Shown: in pieces, positions 44,000-53,757 of the stretch
Numbering within the stretch: position 1 is the first letter of the stretch
Layout of the letters: the number at the start of each line of letters is the position of its first letter
NCBI RefSeq assembly: GCF_024213555.1
Contig: NZ_JANAVO010000001.1
Span: 372,001 to 436,000 of the forward strand
Reading direction: 5' to 3'
Length of the DNA stretch: 64,000 nt
From: Allokutzneria sp. A3M-2-11 16
GTDB lineage: Bacteria > Actinomycetota > Actinomycetes > Mycobacteriales > Pseudonocardiaceae
Program-made: the position numbers and the translations under genes
The notes under the pieces: model-generated
What the model was told of the DNA's origin: nothing
Databases searched by the model: none
What the model saw: only the letters and a program-made list of their open reading frames with translations

Positions 44000-46228
44000 T
44001 CAGCTCTTCTCCAGGAACTCCGCGTGCTCCTCGTGGATGAGGTCGGAGACCATCCCGGCCAGCCCGGGGTGGCTCAGCAGCTCGGGGTCGGCCGCGACCA
44101 CGTCGTCGGCGGCCACCCTGGCGGCCTCGATCACGTCCTCGTCCTGCAGCAGCGACAGCATCTTCAGCGTTGAACGCTTGCCCGACTGCGCGGAACCGAG
44201 GATGTCGCCCTCGCGGCGCAACTCCAGGTCCAGCCGGGCCAGCTCGAAGCCGTCCGTGGTCGCCGCCACCGCCTCCAGTCGCTGCCGGGTCGTCGTGTTC
44301 GCCGGGATCTCGCTGACCAGCAGGCACAGCCCGGGAGCGCTGCCCCTGCCGACCCGCCCGCGCAGCTGGTGCAGCTGGCTCACGCCGAACCGGTCCGCGT
44401 CCATGATCACCATCACGGTGGCGTTGGGCACGTTCACGCCGACCTCGACCACCGTCGTCGCGACCAGCACGTCCAGTTCCCCCGCGCCGAAGGCCCGCAT
44501 CACCGCGTCCTTCTCGTCCGTGGGGAGCTTGCCGTGCAGCACGCCGACCCTCAGCCCGCGCAGGGGTCCGCTCGCCAGCCGCGGCGCCACGTCCATCACC
44601 GCGAGCGGCGGGCGGCGGTCGCTCTCCTCCTTGGCTTCCTTGGGTTCCTTCGGTTCCTTGGCGCCCTTGGACTTCTTCGGCGGCGCCTCGTCCTCATCGC
44701 CCTCGGACTCCCCGATGCGCGGGCAGACCACGTACGCCTGGTGGCCCTTCGCGACCTCCTCGCGGATGCGCTGCCACGTGCGGTCCAGCCACCTGGGTTT
44801 CTCCGCCGCCGGGACCACGGAGGTGGAGATCGGCGAGCGCCCCTTCGGCAGCTCGCGCAGCGCGGCCACCTTCAAGTCGCCGTAGACGGTCATCGCGACC
44901 GTGCGCGGGATGGGCGTCGCGGTCATCACGAGGATGTGCGGGCTGCCACCGCCCGCCGCGCGCGTGCGCAACGCGTCGCGCTGCTCGACGCCGAAGCGGT
45001 GCTGCTCGTCGACGACCACCAGGCCCAGGTCGGCGAAGCTCACCCGGTCCTGGATCAGCGCGTGCGTGCCGATCACGATCCCCGCGGCACCGGAGGCGGC
45101 GTCGAGCAGCGCCTGCTTGCGCTCCTTCGCGCCCATCACCCCGGTCAACAGCGTGACCCTGGTCGCGACGTCCGGCGCGCCGAGCTCACCGGCCCGCGCG
45201 AGGTCGCCCAGCATCTCGGCGAGCGACCGGGCGTGTTGCGCGGCAAGGACTTCGGTCGGCGCGAGCATCGCTGCCTGGCGGCCCGCGTCCACCGCCTGCA
45301 ACATCGCCCGCAGCGCCACGAGCGTCTTGCCGGAGCCGACCTCGCCCTGCAGCAACAGGTTCATCGGGTGGTCGGTGGCCATGTCCGCCGAGATCAACTC
45401 GCCGATCTCGCGCTGGCCGTCGGTCAGCGTGAACGGCAGCACTTCGTCGAAGGCGGCCGCGACCCCGTCGCCCCTGCGCGGGCAGCTCGGCGCGGGACGG
45501 CTCACCGCGGAATGCCTGCGCTGCGCGAAGACCAGTTGCAGCGCGAGGGCTTCGTCCCACTTGAGCCGCTGCTTGGCGATGGTCACCTCGGCCCAGCTGT
45601 TCGGCTGGTGGATGCGGCGCAGCGCCTCGGACAACCCCGACAGGCCCGCCTCGGTGAGCATCTCCTCCGGTACCGGGTCGGCGACGCCGTCCCACTGGTC
45701 CAGGACCTGCCGGACGCAGTTCGCGATCGTCCAGGTCTGGAGGTCCTTCGACGCCGGGTAGACCGGGATCAGCCCGCTGGCGAACTCCTGCAGCGCCGAC
45801 CCGTCCTCCTCGTCGCCGATCAGCTTGTAGTCGGGGTGGGTCAGCTGGAGCTTCTTGTTGTACTGCGAGACCTTTCCGGAGAACATGCCGCGCGTGCCCG
45901 GCAGGAGCTTGGTCTGGTGGTACTTCTGCTTGAAGAAGGTGAGGCTCAGCTGCGCGCGCCCGTCGGTGATGATCGCCTGGGTGATCGTCCCCGGCCTGCT
46001 CGCCATCTGCCGGGTCACGCAGGAGCGGACCTCGGCCATGATCGACACGTGCTCGCCGATCGCCAGGTCGGCGATGCGCGTCAGCTCACCCCGCTCGGCG
46101 TAGCGCCGCGGGTAGTGCCGCAGCAGATCGCCGACGGTGGTCAGCTCGAGCGCGGACTCCAGCGCCTTGCCGCTCTTCGCGCCCAGCAGCCGGTCCAGCT
46201 TGTCGTCCCAGGAAGCCATCGACACCAT
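44000..46228 (-). CDS. recG: ATP-dependent DNA helicase RecG
   Basis: 742 residues. Remodels stalled forks and branch structures. N-terminal wedge/OB domain, Walker A GEVGSGKT, DExH box VVVDEQHRF, and QLHQLRGRVGRG near the end. Between conserved segments VVCPRIGES and LAVMDVAPRL there is a low-complexity Lys/Glu/Pro insertion of about 35 residues (44598-44705). The start may be the ATG at 46228 or at 46219. Downstream of the DAK-protein gene after 25 bases. Confidence 0.96.
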   Translation of the reverse strand: MVSMASWDDKLDRLLGAKSGKALESALELTTVGDLLRHYPRRYAERGELTRIADLAIGEHVSIMAEVRSCVTRQMASRPGTITQAIITDGRAQLSLTFFKQKYHQTKLLPGTRGMFSGKVSQYNKKLQLTHPDYKLIGDEEDGSALQEFASGLIPVYPASKDLQTWTIANCVRQVLDQWDGVADPVPEEMLTEAGLSGLSEALRRIHQPNSWAEVTIAKQRLKWDEALALQLVFAQRRHSAVSRPAPSCPRRGDGVAAAFDEVLPFTLTDGQREIGELISADMATDHPMNLLLQGEVGSGKTLVALRAMLQAVDAGRQAAMLAPTEVLAAQHARSLAEMLGDLARAGELGAPDVATRVTLLTGVMGAKERKQALLDAASGAAGIVIGTHALIQDRVSFADLGLVVVDEQHRFGVEQRDALRTRAAGGGSPHILVMTATPIPRTVAMTVYGDLKVAALRELPKGRSPISTSVVPAAEKPRWLDRTWQRIREEVAKGHQAYVVCPRIGESEGDEDEAPPKKSKGAKEPKEPKEAKEESDRRPPLAVMDVAPRLASGPLRGLRVGVLHGKLPTDEKDAVMRAFGAGELDVLVATTVVEVGVNVPNATVMVIMDADRFGVSQLHQLRGRVGRGSAPGLCLLVSEIPANTTTRQRLEAVAATTDGFELARLDLELRREGDILGSAQSGKRSTLKMLSLLQDEDVIEAARVAADDVVAADPELLSHPGLAGMVSDLIHEEHAEFLEKS

Positions 46229-46253
46229 TCAACCGCGCCCCACTGACAGTCTC

Positions 46254-47885
46254 TTACTCCACACCCAGCAGCAGCACCGCGTCCAGCTGCCCACCGGGAT
46301 AAGCGGCCAGTTCGACCTCGGGCCGAGTGTGCCGGAGGTGCTCGGCCAACGCCTCGGCGACGCCGTCCGGGGCTCCGGCCCCCAGCACCGCCGTCACCAG
46401 CTCCCCGCCCGCGGCGAGCATCCGATCGGCCAACTGGCAAGCCGCCGAGGTCACCGCCGAGGCGGGCTCGATCAGCACGACCTCGCCGTCGACCATGCCC
46501 AGCACGTCACCGGGCTGACAACGGCCGACCCACGTCAACGCCTCGCGCTGGGCGATCAGCAACTCTCCGCGCCTGGTCGCCGCAGCGGCTTCCGCCATCG
46601 CCACGACGTCGTCGCCCGGCCTGCGCGCAGGATCGTGCACGGCCAATGCGGCGAGACCTTGCACCGCCGAGGCCGTAGGAACCGCAACCACGTCCTGTCC
46701 GGCCTGTGTCGCTTGTGCGCACGCTTCGTCCACTACGACGTTGAAATGCATGGAGTTAGGCAAAAGCACTACATGCGCGGCGCGGCTGCCACTAATGGCA
46801 GCAAGGAGGTCCGCAGTGTCCAACGGCTGCGCGGGCGGCACGGTGACCACTACGGCGCCTTCACTGCGAAACAGCTCCGCGATGCCTTCACCGTCCACAA
46901 TGGCCACTACCGCGCGATCGCGCACGAAGCGCTTCGGCGCCGCCTCGATCTGATCGGCGAAGCGGACCACGGTGATCCGATGTGGACGGCCGGCCTCCAC
47001 ACCCGCCTCGATCGCCGCGCCCACGTCATTGCAGTGCACGTGCACAGTCCACAATCCTGCGCCGTCCGGTGTGCCGTCCGACACAACGGACACGCAGTCA
47101 CCCAATGCGGCCAGCTCCGCGCGCAACGTCGTAGTGCGCCGCTCGTCGCCGCCGTCCAGCAAGTACATGACCTCGTACTCGAACTCCGTCGAGCCACCCT
47201 CGCGCTCCGTGTGCAGGTCCTCGGCCAGCCGCGGCAGGCGGTGCGGGCCGAGCGCGCGCTCCACGCGTTCGCCCGTGACCACCTCGGCGAGCGCGTCCAG
47301 CAGGACCACCAGGCCACGTCCGCCCGCGTCCACCACACCGGCCTTGGCCAGCGCGGAGAGCTGCCTCGGGGTCTCCGCGAGCGCGTCCGCGGCGGCCTTC
47401 GAGCTGGCGACCACGACCTCGGCCAGGTCGTCGCCGTCGCACTCGCGCGCCGCCACCGCGGCCGCGTGCAACACCGTCAGGATCGTGCCCGGGGCGGGCT
47501 CGGCCACCGCGGCCGTCGCCAGCGCATCGGCTCTGACCAGGGCTTTCCTGATACCTTCCCCGCCAGCGGCGGTCGCGCCCGCCCACTCCTCGGCCAGGCC
47601 GCGCAGCACCTGGGACAGGATCACGCCGGAGTTGCCCCGCGCCCCCGCCAGCGCTCCCCTGGCCAGCGCGGCGACCGCCGTGCCCGCGTCCGTGATGTCC
47701 GTCCTGACCAGCGCTTCGAGCGCGGCGCGCATCGTGTGCAGCAGGTTCGTCCCGGTATCGCCGTCCGCGACCGGGTAGACGTTGATCCGGTCGATCTCCT
47801 CGCGACTCGCCTCCAGCGCGTCCACGCAGGTCACGGCCCATCGGCGCACCGCAGCGGCGTCCAGCACTCCCAGCACCCGCACCAT
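46254..47885 (-). CDS. DAK2-domain protein (FakA/DhaL-like)
   Basis: About 543 residues. N-terminal DhaL-type nucleotide-binding domain with NVYPVADGDTGTNLLHT and GARGNSGVILSQVLRG, then a middle domain and a C-terminal DegV-partner-like domain. FakA homologues phosphorylate fatty acids bound by FakB; the actinobacterial role is not established. Always near recG and opposite rpmB in actinobacteria. The start is not fixed: ATG 47885 gives MVRVLGVLDAAAVRRW, and GTGs upstream to about 47927 are possible. Codon choice between about 46680 and 47060 is unusually A/T-tolerant. Confidence 0.9.
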   Translation of the reverse strand: MVRVLGVLDAAAVRRWAVTCVDALEASREEIDRINVYPVADGDTGTNLLHTMRAALEALVRTDITDAGTAVAALARGALAGARGNSGVILSQVLRGLAEEWAGATAAGGEGIRKALVRADALATAAVAEPAPGTILTVLHAAAVAARECDGDDLAEVVVASSKAAADALAETPRQLSALAKAGVVDAGGRGLVVLLDALAEVVTGERVERALGPHRLPRLAEDLHTEREGGSTEFEYEVMYLLDGGDERRTTTLRAELAALGDCVSVVSDGTPDGAGLWTVHVHCNDVGAAIEAGVEAGRPHRITVVRFADQIEAAPKRFVRDRAVVAIVDGEGIAELFRSEGAVVVTVPPAQPLDTADLLAAISGSRAAHVVLLPNSMHFNVVVDEACAQATQAGQDVVAVPTASAVQGLAALAVHDPARRPGDDVVAMAEAAAATRRGELLIAQREALTWVGRCQPGDVLGMVDGEVVLIEPASAVTSAACQLADRMLAAGGELVTAVLGAGAPDGVAEALAEHLRHTRPEVELAAYPGGQLDAVLLLGVE

Positions 47886-48081
47886 CCCCGCGTCAGCCAG
47901 TCGAACGTGGTCGGCGATCACCAGCACCGGAGCGTACCGATGGGGGGCGGTTTGGTTGGTCGGACCGACTCGGGATAACCTGTGCGGGCTGTCCGGCATT
48001 CTGCCCGTGACAGCCATGCCAAGGCTCACACCTGGGCCTTGAAGTTCTCATTGCACGACAACGGTTGAAGGAGCGCCCGAC

Positions 48082-48273
48082 ATGGCTGCCGTGTGCGACG
48101 TCTGCAACAAGGGGCCGGGCTTCGGCATGTCGGTCTCGCACTCCCACCGGAGGACGAACCGCAGGTGGAACCCGAACATCCAGACCGTGCGCGCGAAGAT
48201 CGGTCTTTCGCAGCGCAAGCGGCTCAACGTGTGCACCTCGTGCCTGAAGGCCGGCAAGGTCGTTCGCGGCTGA
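48082..48273 (+). CDS. rpmB: 50S ribosomal protein L28 (zinc-binding form)
   Basis: 63 residues beginning [20 protein letters not shown] and ending [13 protein letters not shown]; the two CxxC pairs make this the zinc-containing type. ATG at 48082 with GAAGGAG upstream. Divergent from the DAK2-recG unit, the conserved actinobacterial arrangement. A bidirectional terminator follows 20 bases after the stop. Confidence 0.98.
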   Translation: MAAVCDVCNKGPGFGMSVSHSHRRTNRRWNPNIQTVRAKIGLSQRKRLNVCTSCLKAGKVVRG

Positions 48274-48292
48274 CGCACCCCTGATCTGCTCC

Positions 48293-48328
48293 AACGGCCC
48301 GGGTCGGACTCAGTCCACCCGGGCCGTT
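48293..48328. terminator. Bidirectional terminator between rpmB and MFS gene
   Basis: Perfect 12-bp arms aacggcccgggt (48293-48304) and acccgggccgtt (48317-48328) around a 12-base loop. The right arm lies inside the last codons of the MFS gene (stop at 48310), so one sequence serves both genes. Confidence 0.75.
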
Positions 48329-49491
48329 CGGCGTGTCGCCACGCGGTAGGTCAGCACGGCCGCCACCAGCGCCAGGCTCCCCCCGCCGACCAGCGTCCAC
48401 CTCGGCCCGAGCACCGCGATCACCCCGGCTGCGGCCACCGTGCCGAGCATGTTGGACGTGGTCATCACCGCGCTCACGGCCGCGAAGACCCGCCCACGCA
48501 GCTCCTCGGGAGACCGCAGGGAGGTCAGCGCCTGGGTGCCGAGGTTCTGGAAACCGTTCGCGATCCCGGCCACCACCCACATCGCGCACGCCACCACAAC
48601 ATGGGGCACCGATCCGGCCACGACGAGCGCGGTGCCCATCAGCACGCCGCCCGCGCCGAGCATCCGCAGCAGCGCACGCTCCCCGCTCGCCCGCGCGGCG
48701 ATCCGGCTGGCCAACAGCTTCCCCGAGCCCCAGCAGGCGGCCATGATCCCGAGGACCACTCCACCCGCCAGCAGCACGTCGGTGACGAAGAAGACCTCGG
48801 CGACGTTCACGAGCACCGTGGCCAGGAGCACAACCGCGCCACCCGACGTGATGGCCACGAGCACCGTGTCGGCGCGGAGGTGGCGCATCCCCGCGACGGC
48901 GGCCCCGCGCTTGCGCTCCGGCGTGCTCAGCCGGGGATCGCGCTCGGCTCGCACGAACAGCAACAGCGCCGCTTGGAAGAGCAGTGTCGCCACGTCCACG
49001 AGCAGCGCCACGGTGGGACCCGCCTCGGTGATCAGCACACCGCCGAGCCCCGATCCGAGCAGCATGCCGATCGTCGACGCGGTCCCCCACGCCGCGTAGC
49101 CCCTGGTCGCGCCCTCCTCGCCGGTGATCCTGGGCAGCAGGGCCGTCGCGGCGGGTTTGGTGACCGCGGTGCCGAAGCCGTAGCAGAACGCGATGAGCGC
49201 CGAGAGCGGCACGCTGCCCAACGCGGGGATCAGCGCGGCCACGGCCGCCGCCTGCACCAGCTGCGCTCCGATCAGCAGCCTGCGGTTGGGCAGCCGGTCC
49301 ACCAGCAGGCCGACCACGGGCGCGCCGAACGCCACCGGGACGAGTTCCGCCGCGAGGACGAGCGCGACCGCGAGCGGCCCGTGCTCGGAGAGCGAGAGCA
49401 GCAGGGTGAGCGTGGTCAGCATCGTCCCGAAGACGGACACGCCGACCCCGCTCACCACGAGCAGGAGGTCGCGCCCTAGGGGAGCTTCCAC
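48310..49491 (-). CDS. MFS transporter
   Basis: 393 residues, about 12 membrane helices. [20 protein letters not shown] is the loop 2-3 motif and [17 protein letters not shown] matches the DHA3/enterobactin-exporter-like subgroup. Likely exporter of unknown compound. GTG start at 49491, overlapping the ung stop by 16 bases, so translation is coupled to ung although the functions seem unrelated. Confidence 0.87.
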   Translation of the reverse strand: MEAPLGRDLLLVVSGVGVSVFGTMLTTLTLLLSLSEHGPLAVALVLAAELVPVAFGAPVVGLLVDRLPNRRLLIGAQLVQAAAVAALIPALGSVPLSALIAFCYGFGTAVTKPAATALLPRITGEEGATRGYAAWGTASTIGMLLGSGLGGVLITEAGPTVALLVDVATLLFQAALLLFVRAERDPRLSTPERKRGAAVAGMRHLRADTVLVAITSGGAVVLLATVLVNVAEVFFVTDVLLAGGVVLGIMAACWGSGKLLASRIAARASGERALLRMLGAGGVLMGTALVVAGSVPHVVVACAMWVVAGIANGFQNLGTQALTSLRSPEELRGRVFAAVSAVMTTSNMLGTVAAAGVIAVLGPRWTLVGGGSLALVAAVLTYRVATRRTARVD

Positions 49492-50150
49492 TCGACCGGC
49501 GCCGCGCCCTGCTCCTCAAGGAGCTTGTTGGCCTTGCTGAACGGGCGAGAGCCGAAGAAGCCGTTGTGCGCGGACATCGGGCTCGGGTGGGCGGACTCCA
49601 CACAGGGCACGTTCGGCATGGTGGGCCGGAGGTTGCGCGCGTCGCGGCCCCACAGGATCGCCACCATCGGCTTGTCCCGCTCGGCGAGCGCCTTGATGGC
49701 CTGCTCGGTGATCTCCTCCCAGCCCTTGCCGCGGTGCGCGGCGGGCTTGCGCGGCTCCACCGTCAGCGCCCTGTTGAGCAGCAGCACGCCCTGGTCCACC
49801 CACGGCGACAGGTCACCGCTCGAGGGCAGCGGCAGGCCGAGGTCCTGCTCGTACTCCTTGAAGATGTTGATCAGACTGGCGGGCGGGCGCACCCCGGGGG
49901 CGACGGAGAAGCTGAGCCCGACCGCGTGCCCCGGAGTCGGGTACGGGTCCTGGCCGACGATGAGCACCCGCACGTCGTCGAAGGGTTGTTGGAACGCCCG
50001 CAGCACGTTCTCCCCCGCGGGCAGGTACTCCCGCCCCGCGGTGATCTCCGCGCGCAGGAACTCGCCCATCGCGGTGATGCGGTCCTCGACCGGTGCGAGG
50101 GCCTTCGCCCAACCGGCATCCATGATTTCGTTCAACGGTCGTCCTGACAC
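49476..50150 (-). CDS. ung: Uracil-DNA glycosylase
   Basis: 224 residues. Removes uracil from DNA. Water-activating motif [17 protein letters not shown] (catalytic aspartate) and the leucine-loop motif [18 protein letters not shown] are both intact. GTG at 50150; a downstream ATG is less likely. Next gene upstream ends 25 bases away. Confidence 0.97.
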   Translation of the reverse strand: MSGRPLNEIMDAGWAKALAPVEDRITAMGEFLRAEITAGREYLPAGENVLRAFQQPFDDVRVLIVGQDPYPTPGHAVGLSFSVAPGVRPPASLINIFKEYEQDLGLPLPSSGDLSPWVDQGVLLLNRALTVEPRKPAAHRGKGWEEITEQAIKALAERDKPMVAILWGRDARNLRPTMPNVPCVESAHPSPMSAHNGFFGSRPFSKANKLLEEQGAAPVEWKLP

Positions 50151-50175
50151 GGGCCGTGACGATAGCGGGCCGCGT

Positions 50176-50991
50176 TCACCCGAGTTCTGCCGCTACCGCA
50201 TTGACCATCGCATTGCGCAGTCGAACGTCGTCGCGCACTCGTGGTTGGTGCTCCATGTGGTAGAACCGCCCGCCGATCCGCCTCGTGTGCCTGGCTTGCG
50301 GATTCTTCGTAGCGCCAACCGAAGGCCAGTTCTCGCCGTCGAAGACTTCCGCGCGCACGCCCACCGCCCGCATCCGTTGTGCGATGCGGTGCAACTGTGC
50401 GTGTGGTCTCGCGCTTCCGTTGCTGAGCACCACATCGGGATAGTGGTCCTCGACGAAGCCGTGGTACTGCAACACATCTGTGCTCGCGGTGGTCAACCGC
50501 TCGTGCACGGCCTGGAAGAGGCTGCACGGGTTTCGCGCCATGTCCGATGGTGGTTCCCAACCGTTGCGCGGTCGACCGTTCGCGTAGCGGTGTGTTCCTG
50601 CCACAAGGAGAACTGAGCCCTCGCAACGATGAAGTGCCTCTACTCCGAAATCAGGCGTATACCTGTCATGGCGTGGATGCGGCACCTCGACGACCACATC
50701 GCGATACGGAGCCGCGCGGAGGTAGTAGGAGCCCCAACAACGCTTATAAGACGCCGTTTCGCGCACTATGTGGAAGTCGCCGTGCACGGGGTCTCGCAGT
50801 TCCAGGAGCTGGTAGTCGACGCGCGCGAGCAGAGCGACCGCTTCGTCCAACCGACCGGCGCGGGCGGCGGCGACCCCTTCCGCCGCCACCGCGACCTCGG
50901 CAGGCCGACCGACGACGAAGCGGTCACTCCCCTCTTCCGGCAGCTTGTCGTTCTCTTCGAGGACGGCGTCCAGCAGCGACTGGTGGATCAG
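50176..50991 (-). CDS. Hypothetical metal-hydrolase-like protein, probable CTG start
   Basis: About 271 residues with no firm family. Helical N-terminus ([20 protein letters not shown]), then a core with [58 protein letters not shown] and [13 protein letters not shown], in which several histidines and acids could be metal ligands; the plan recalls N-formylglutamate-amidohydrolase or polyglutamate-hydrolase folds, but this is tentative. No ATG or GTG lies near the N-terminus. CTG at 50991 overlaps the carbonic-anhydrase stop as CTGA and has GGAGG five bases upstream, so I take it as the start. Codon use is A/T-tolerant over 50200-50760. Confidence 0.6.
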   Translation of the reverse strand: MIHQSLLDAVLEENDKLPEEGSDRFVVGRPAEVAVAAEGVAAARAGRLDEAVALLARVDYQLLELRDPVHGDFHIVRETASYKRCWGSYYLRAAPYRDVVVEVPHPRHDRYTPDFGVEALHRCEGSVLLVAGTHRYANGRPRNGWEPPSDMARNPCSLFQAVHERLTTASTDVLQYHGFVEDHYPDVVLSNGSARPHAQLHRIAQRMRAVGVRAEVFDGENWPSVGATKNPQARHTRRIGGRFYHMEHQPRVRDDVRLRNAMVNAVAAELG

Positions 50992-51509
50992 TCCAACCTC
51001 CGGAGCTTGGTGCGGTACTCGCCGATGTTGGCCACGTACATGGCGACGGGAACGTCCACATTGTCCTCGGCGACCTCGAAGCCCTCCCGGATCCGCGCGG
51101 GAACCCCGAGCGCCATGCGGCGGCTGGGCACCCGCCCGCCGAAGGACACCACCGCACCGGCCCCGACGACGGCACCCGCGCCGACCTCCGCGCCGTTGAG
51201 CACGACGGACCCGGAGCCGATCAGGCAGCGGTCGCCGATGGTCGCGCCCTCGATGTGCACGTTGTGCCCGACAACGCACTCCGCACCGATCAGGGTCGGG
51301 TGGATCGGCGTGCAATGCACCACGGTTCCGTCCTGGACGCTCGTGCGCTCACCGACCTCGATCCGGCCGTAGTCCCCGCGCAACACCGCCTGCGGCCACA
51401 CCGACGCGTGCGCGCGGACCACGACGTTGCCGATCACCGTGGCCTCGGGGTGCACGTAGGCATCGGGGTGAACGTCCGGTACGAGCTCGCCGAGAGCGTA
51501 AATGGCCAT
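50988..51509 (-). CDS. Gamma-carbonic anhydrase family protein
   Basis: 173 residues of left-handed beta-helix hexapeptide repeats. HASVWPQAVLRGDYGRIEVG and the histidines in VHCTP and GHNVHIEGATIGDRC are the metal-site residues of the gamma class. May hydrate CO2 or be an inactive relative. ATG at 51509; divergent from the DUF4132 gene (gap 79 bases) and coupled to the following gene by a 4-base overlap. Confidence 0.92.
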   Translation of the reverse strand: MAIYALGELVPDVHPDAYVHPEATVIGNVVVRAHASVWPQAVLRGDYGRIEVGERTSVQDGTVVHCTPIHPTLIGAECVVGHNVHIEGATIGDRCLIGSGSVVLNGAEVGAGAVVGAGAVVSFGGRVPSRRMALGVPARIREGFEVAEDNVDVPVAMYVANIGEYRTKLRRLD

Positions 51510-51588
51510 GTCGCACAGTATCCGGCCGCTCAGTGTCAGACCCCCTGTCTACCGTCGGCCCCGTGCTGACGAACTGAGTTCACCAGCG

Positions 51589-53757
51589 ATGACGACGGCA
51601 GCACGGTCCACCCACGCGCAGGAGGCGGTGAAACACGTGCTGACACGACTCCAGGAGAACCCGGCCCGCCCAGGGATGTGGCTGGGCACCGTGCTGGCCC
51701 GGCTGGGCGCACTGCCGGGCCGGTTGCTCGCCTACGCGCGCGACCGGCTGACCACGGCGCACGACGCCGCCCGAGCCGTTGCGCCGCACCAGGTGCGGCG
51801 GCCTCCGGTGCTGGTCCCCGGCGAACCCTGGGCGGACCAGGCGATCGCCGAGGTCGCCGCGCTGCCGCCGGAGCACGCGCGGTGCTGGGAGGAGCTGCTG
51901 CGGCACGCGCTCGCGCTGGTGACCTCGCGCCCGGCGAAGAAGTGGCGCGCCAGGGCGCGGGAGCTGCTGGACGCGCTCGGCGCCGACGAGGTGTTCGGCA
52001 GGACCGACCGCTGGCTCACCACCTTCGCGACGGCACCGCCCGGTCCGGCCAACGTGCACAACGAGCACAACGACACCGCCGTGCGCGGCCTGCTGTGGCT
52101 GCGCGCGGTCGCCCCGGAGGAGGACACCAGCCCGCGCCTGCTCGGCATGGTCGTGGCGGGCGCGCTCGACGCGCAGCCGCGGCGCACCAGGGTGGCGGGC
52201 GCGGCGGTGCACGTTCTCTCCACTGTGGACAGTGAACCCGCGCTCGCGGAGATCGCGCGGCTGGCGAACCGGATCACCCACAGGCCGACGCTGCGACTGC
52301 TCGACCGGACGCTGGCGGTGAAGGCGGACGCGCTGGGCATCACCAGGGGCGAGATCGAGGAGATCGCGGTCCCGCACTTCGGCCTCACCACGACGGGCCG
52401 GGGCACCCGCGCGATCGGCGACGCCGAAGTGGAGCTGGTGGTCGAACCGACCGGGGTGCGCACGCGGTGGCGCGATCACGACGGTATGGCCACCAAGTCC
52501 GTTCCCGCCTCCGTGCGCACGGAGAACGCTGACGAACTCCGCGCACTGCGCGCGCACGTCAAGGACGTCAACGGGACGCTCACGGAGCAGAAGGCACGGT
52601 TGGAGCGACTGTTCCTCGAACACCGGGTCTGGCACTTCGAACAGTGGCGGACGCGATACCTGGACCATCCGCTCGTAGGCACGATCGCGCGCAGGCTGAT
52701 CTGGATCGTCGGTGTGCGCGCGTGCGTGTACTACGAGGGCGCGCTGCGCGGGTTGGACGGACAACCGGTGCCGGTGCGCGCCTCCGACGACGTCGCGCTG
52801 TGGCACCCGGTCGACTACGAGACCGACGAAGTCCTTGAGTGGCGCGAACTGCTCACCGAACAGGGCATCGTGCAACCGTTCAAGCAAGCGCACCGCGAGG
52901 TCTACGCGCTGACGGAGGCAGAGCGGAGCACAGAACTGTTCTCCACGCGCTTCACCGCGCACATCCTGAAGCAGAAGCGGTTCCACGCAATCGCCACCGC
53001 GCGCGGCTGGCAGAACCAACCGAGGTCCACAATGGACACAACCTGCCAGCCGACGGTGCGCGAACTGCCGGAGTGGGGGTTGCGCGCCGAACTGTGGGTG
53101 GAAGGAGTCGGCGACGGTTTCGACGTGGCGGCCACCGAATCGGGCGGCTACCACTACGTCGACACCGAGCACATCCGCTTCTACCCGTTGTTCGCCCCGG
53201 AGAACACCGCCTACGCGGCGGGAGCTGGCTACGCGCCCTGGGACGACGTCGACGACCTCAGCGATCCGCTGCCGTTGGCCGACGTCCCACCACTGGTGTT
53301 CAGCGAGGTGCTGCGCGATGTCGAGCTGTTCGTCGACGGTGCGAGCATCGGCTCCGACCCCGCGTGGCAGGACGACGGCGCCGACAGCTCGTACCGCGAG
53401 TACTGGAACTCCCACGGCTTCGGCGAGTTGTCCACGGCGGCGGCGACTCGGCGGGAGGTGTTGCGGCGCGTGCTGCCCGCGCTGCCGATCGCGCAGCGGT
53501 GCACCGTGACCGACCGGTTCCTCGAAGTGCGCGGGGACCTGCGCGGCTACCGGATCCACCTCGGTTCCGGCAACGTGGTGATGCAACCGGACGACCAGTA
53601 CCTCTGCGTGCTCGCCCGGCAGGCCAAGGGCGTCGGTCGCGGGGTGTGGCTGCCGTTCGAGGGAGACGGGATGCTGCGCCTGATCCTGGGCAAGGCGCTG
53701 CTGCTCGCCGAGGACTCCGCGATCACCGATCCGACGATCGCGGAGCAGCTGCGGTGA
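51589..53757 (+). CDS. DUF4132-domain protein
   Basis: 722 residues. The N-terminal two fifths are helical, HEAT-like (ALPPEHARCWEELLRHALAL, then LLGMVVAGALDAQPRRTRVA); the rest is the DUF4132 region with DHPLVGTIARRLIWIV, LWHPVDYETDEVLEWRELL and KQAHREVYALTEAE, and ends with the C-terminal block YRIHLGSGNVVMQP. The related E. coli protein was named MolR, but no function is established. ATG at 51589; the frame is open upstream to 51502. Stops touch the GNAT gene tail to tail. Codon choice shifts toward A/T around 52480-53060. Confidence 0.85.
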   Translation: MTTAARSTHAQEAVKHVLTRLQENPARPGMWLGTVLARLGALPGRLLAYARDRLTTAHDAARAVAPHQVRRPPVLVPGEPWADQAIAEVAALPPEHARCWEELLRHALALVTSRPAKKWRARARELLDALGADEVFGRTDRWLTTFATAPPGPANVHNEHNDTAVRGLLWLRAVAPEEDTSPRLLGMVVAGALDAQPRRTRVAGAAVHVLSTVDSEPALAEIARLANRITHRPTLRLLDRTLAVKADALGITRGEIEEIAVPHFGLTTTGRGTRAIGDAEVELVVEPTGVRTRWRDHDGMATKSVPASVRTENADELRALRAHVKDVNGTLTEQKARLERLFLEHRVWHFEQWRTRYLDHPLVGTIARRLIWIVGVRACVYYEGALRGLDGQPVPVRASDDVALWHPVDYETDEVLEWRELLTEQGIVQPFKQAHREVYALTEAERSTELFSTRFTAHILKQKRFHAIATARGWQNQPRSTMDTTCQPTVRELPEWGLRAELWVEGVGDGFDVAATESGGYHYVDTEHIRFYPLFAPENTAYAAGAGYAPWDDVDDLSDPLPLADVPPLVFSEVLRDVELFVDGASIGSDPAWQDDGADSSYREYWNSHGFGELSTAAATRREVLRRVLPALPIAQRCTVTDRFLEVRGDLRGYRIHLGSGNVVMQPDDQYLCVLARQAKGVGRGVWLPFEGDGMLRLILGKALLLAEDSAITDPTIAEQLR

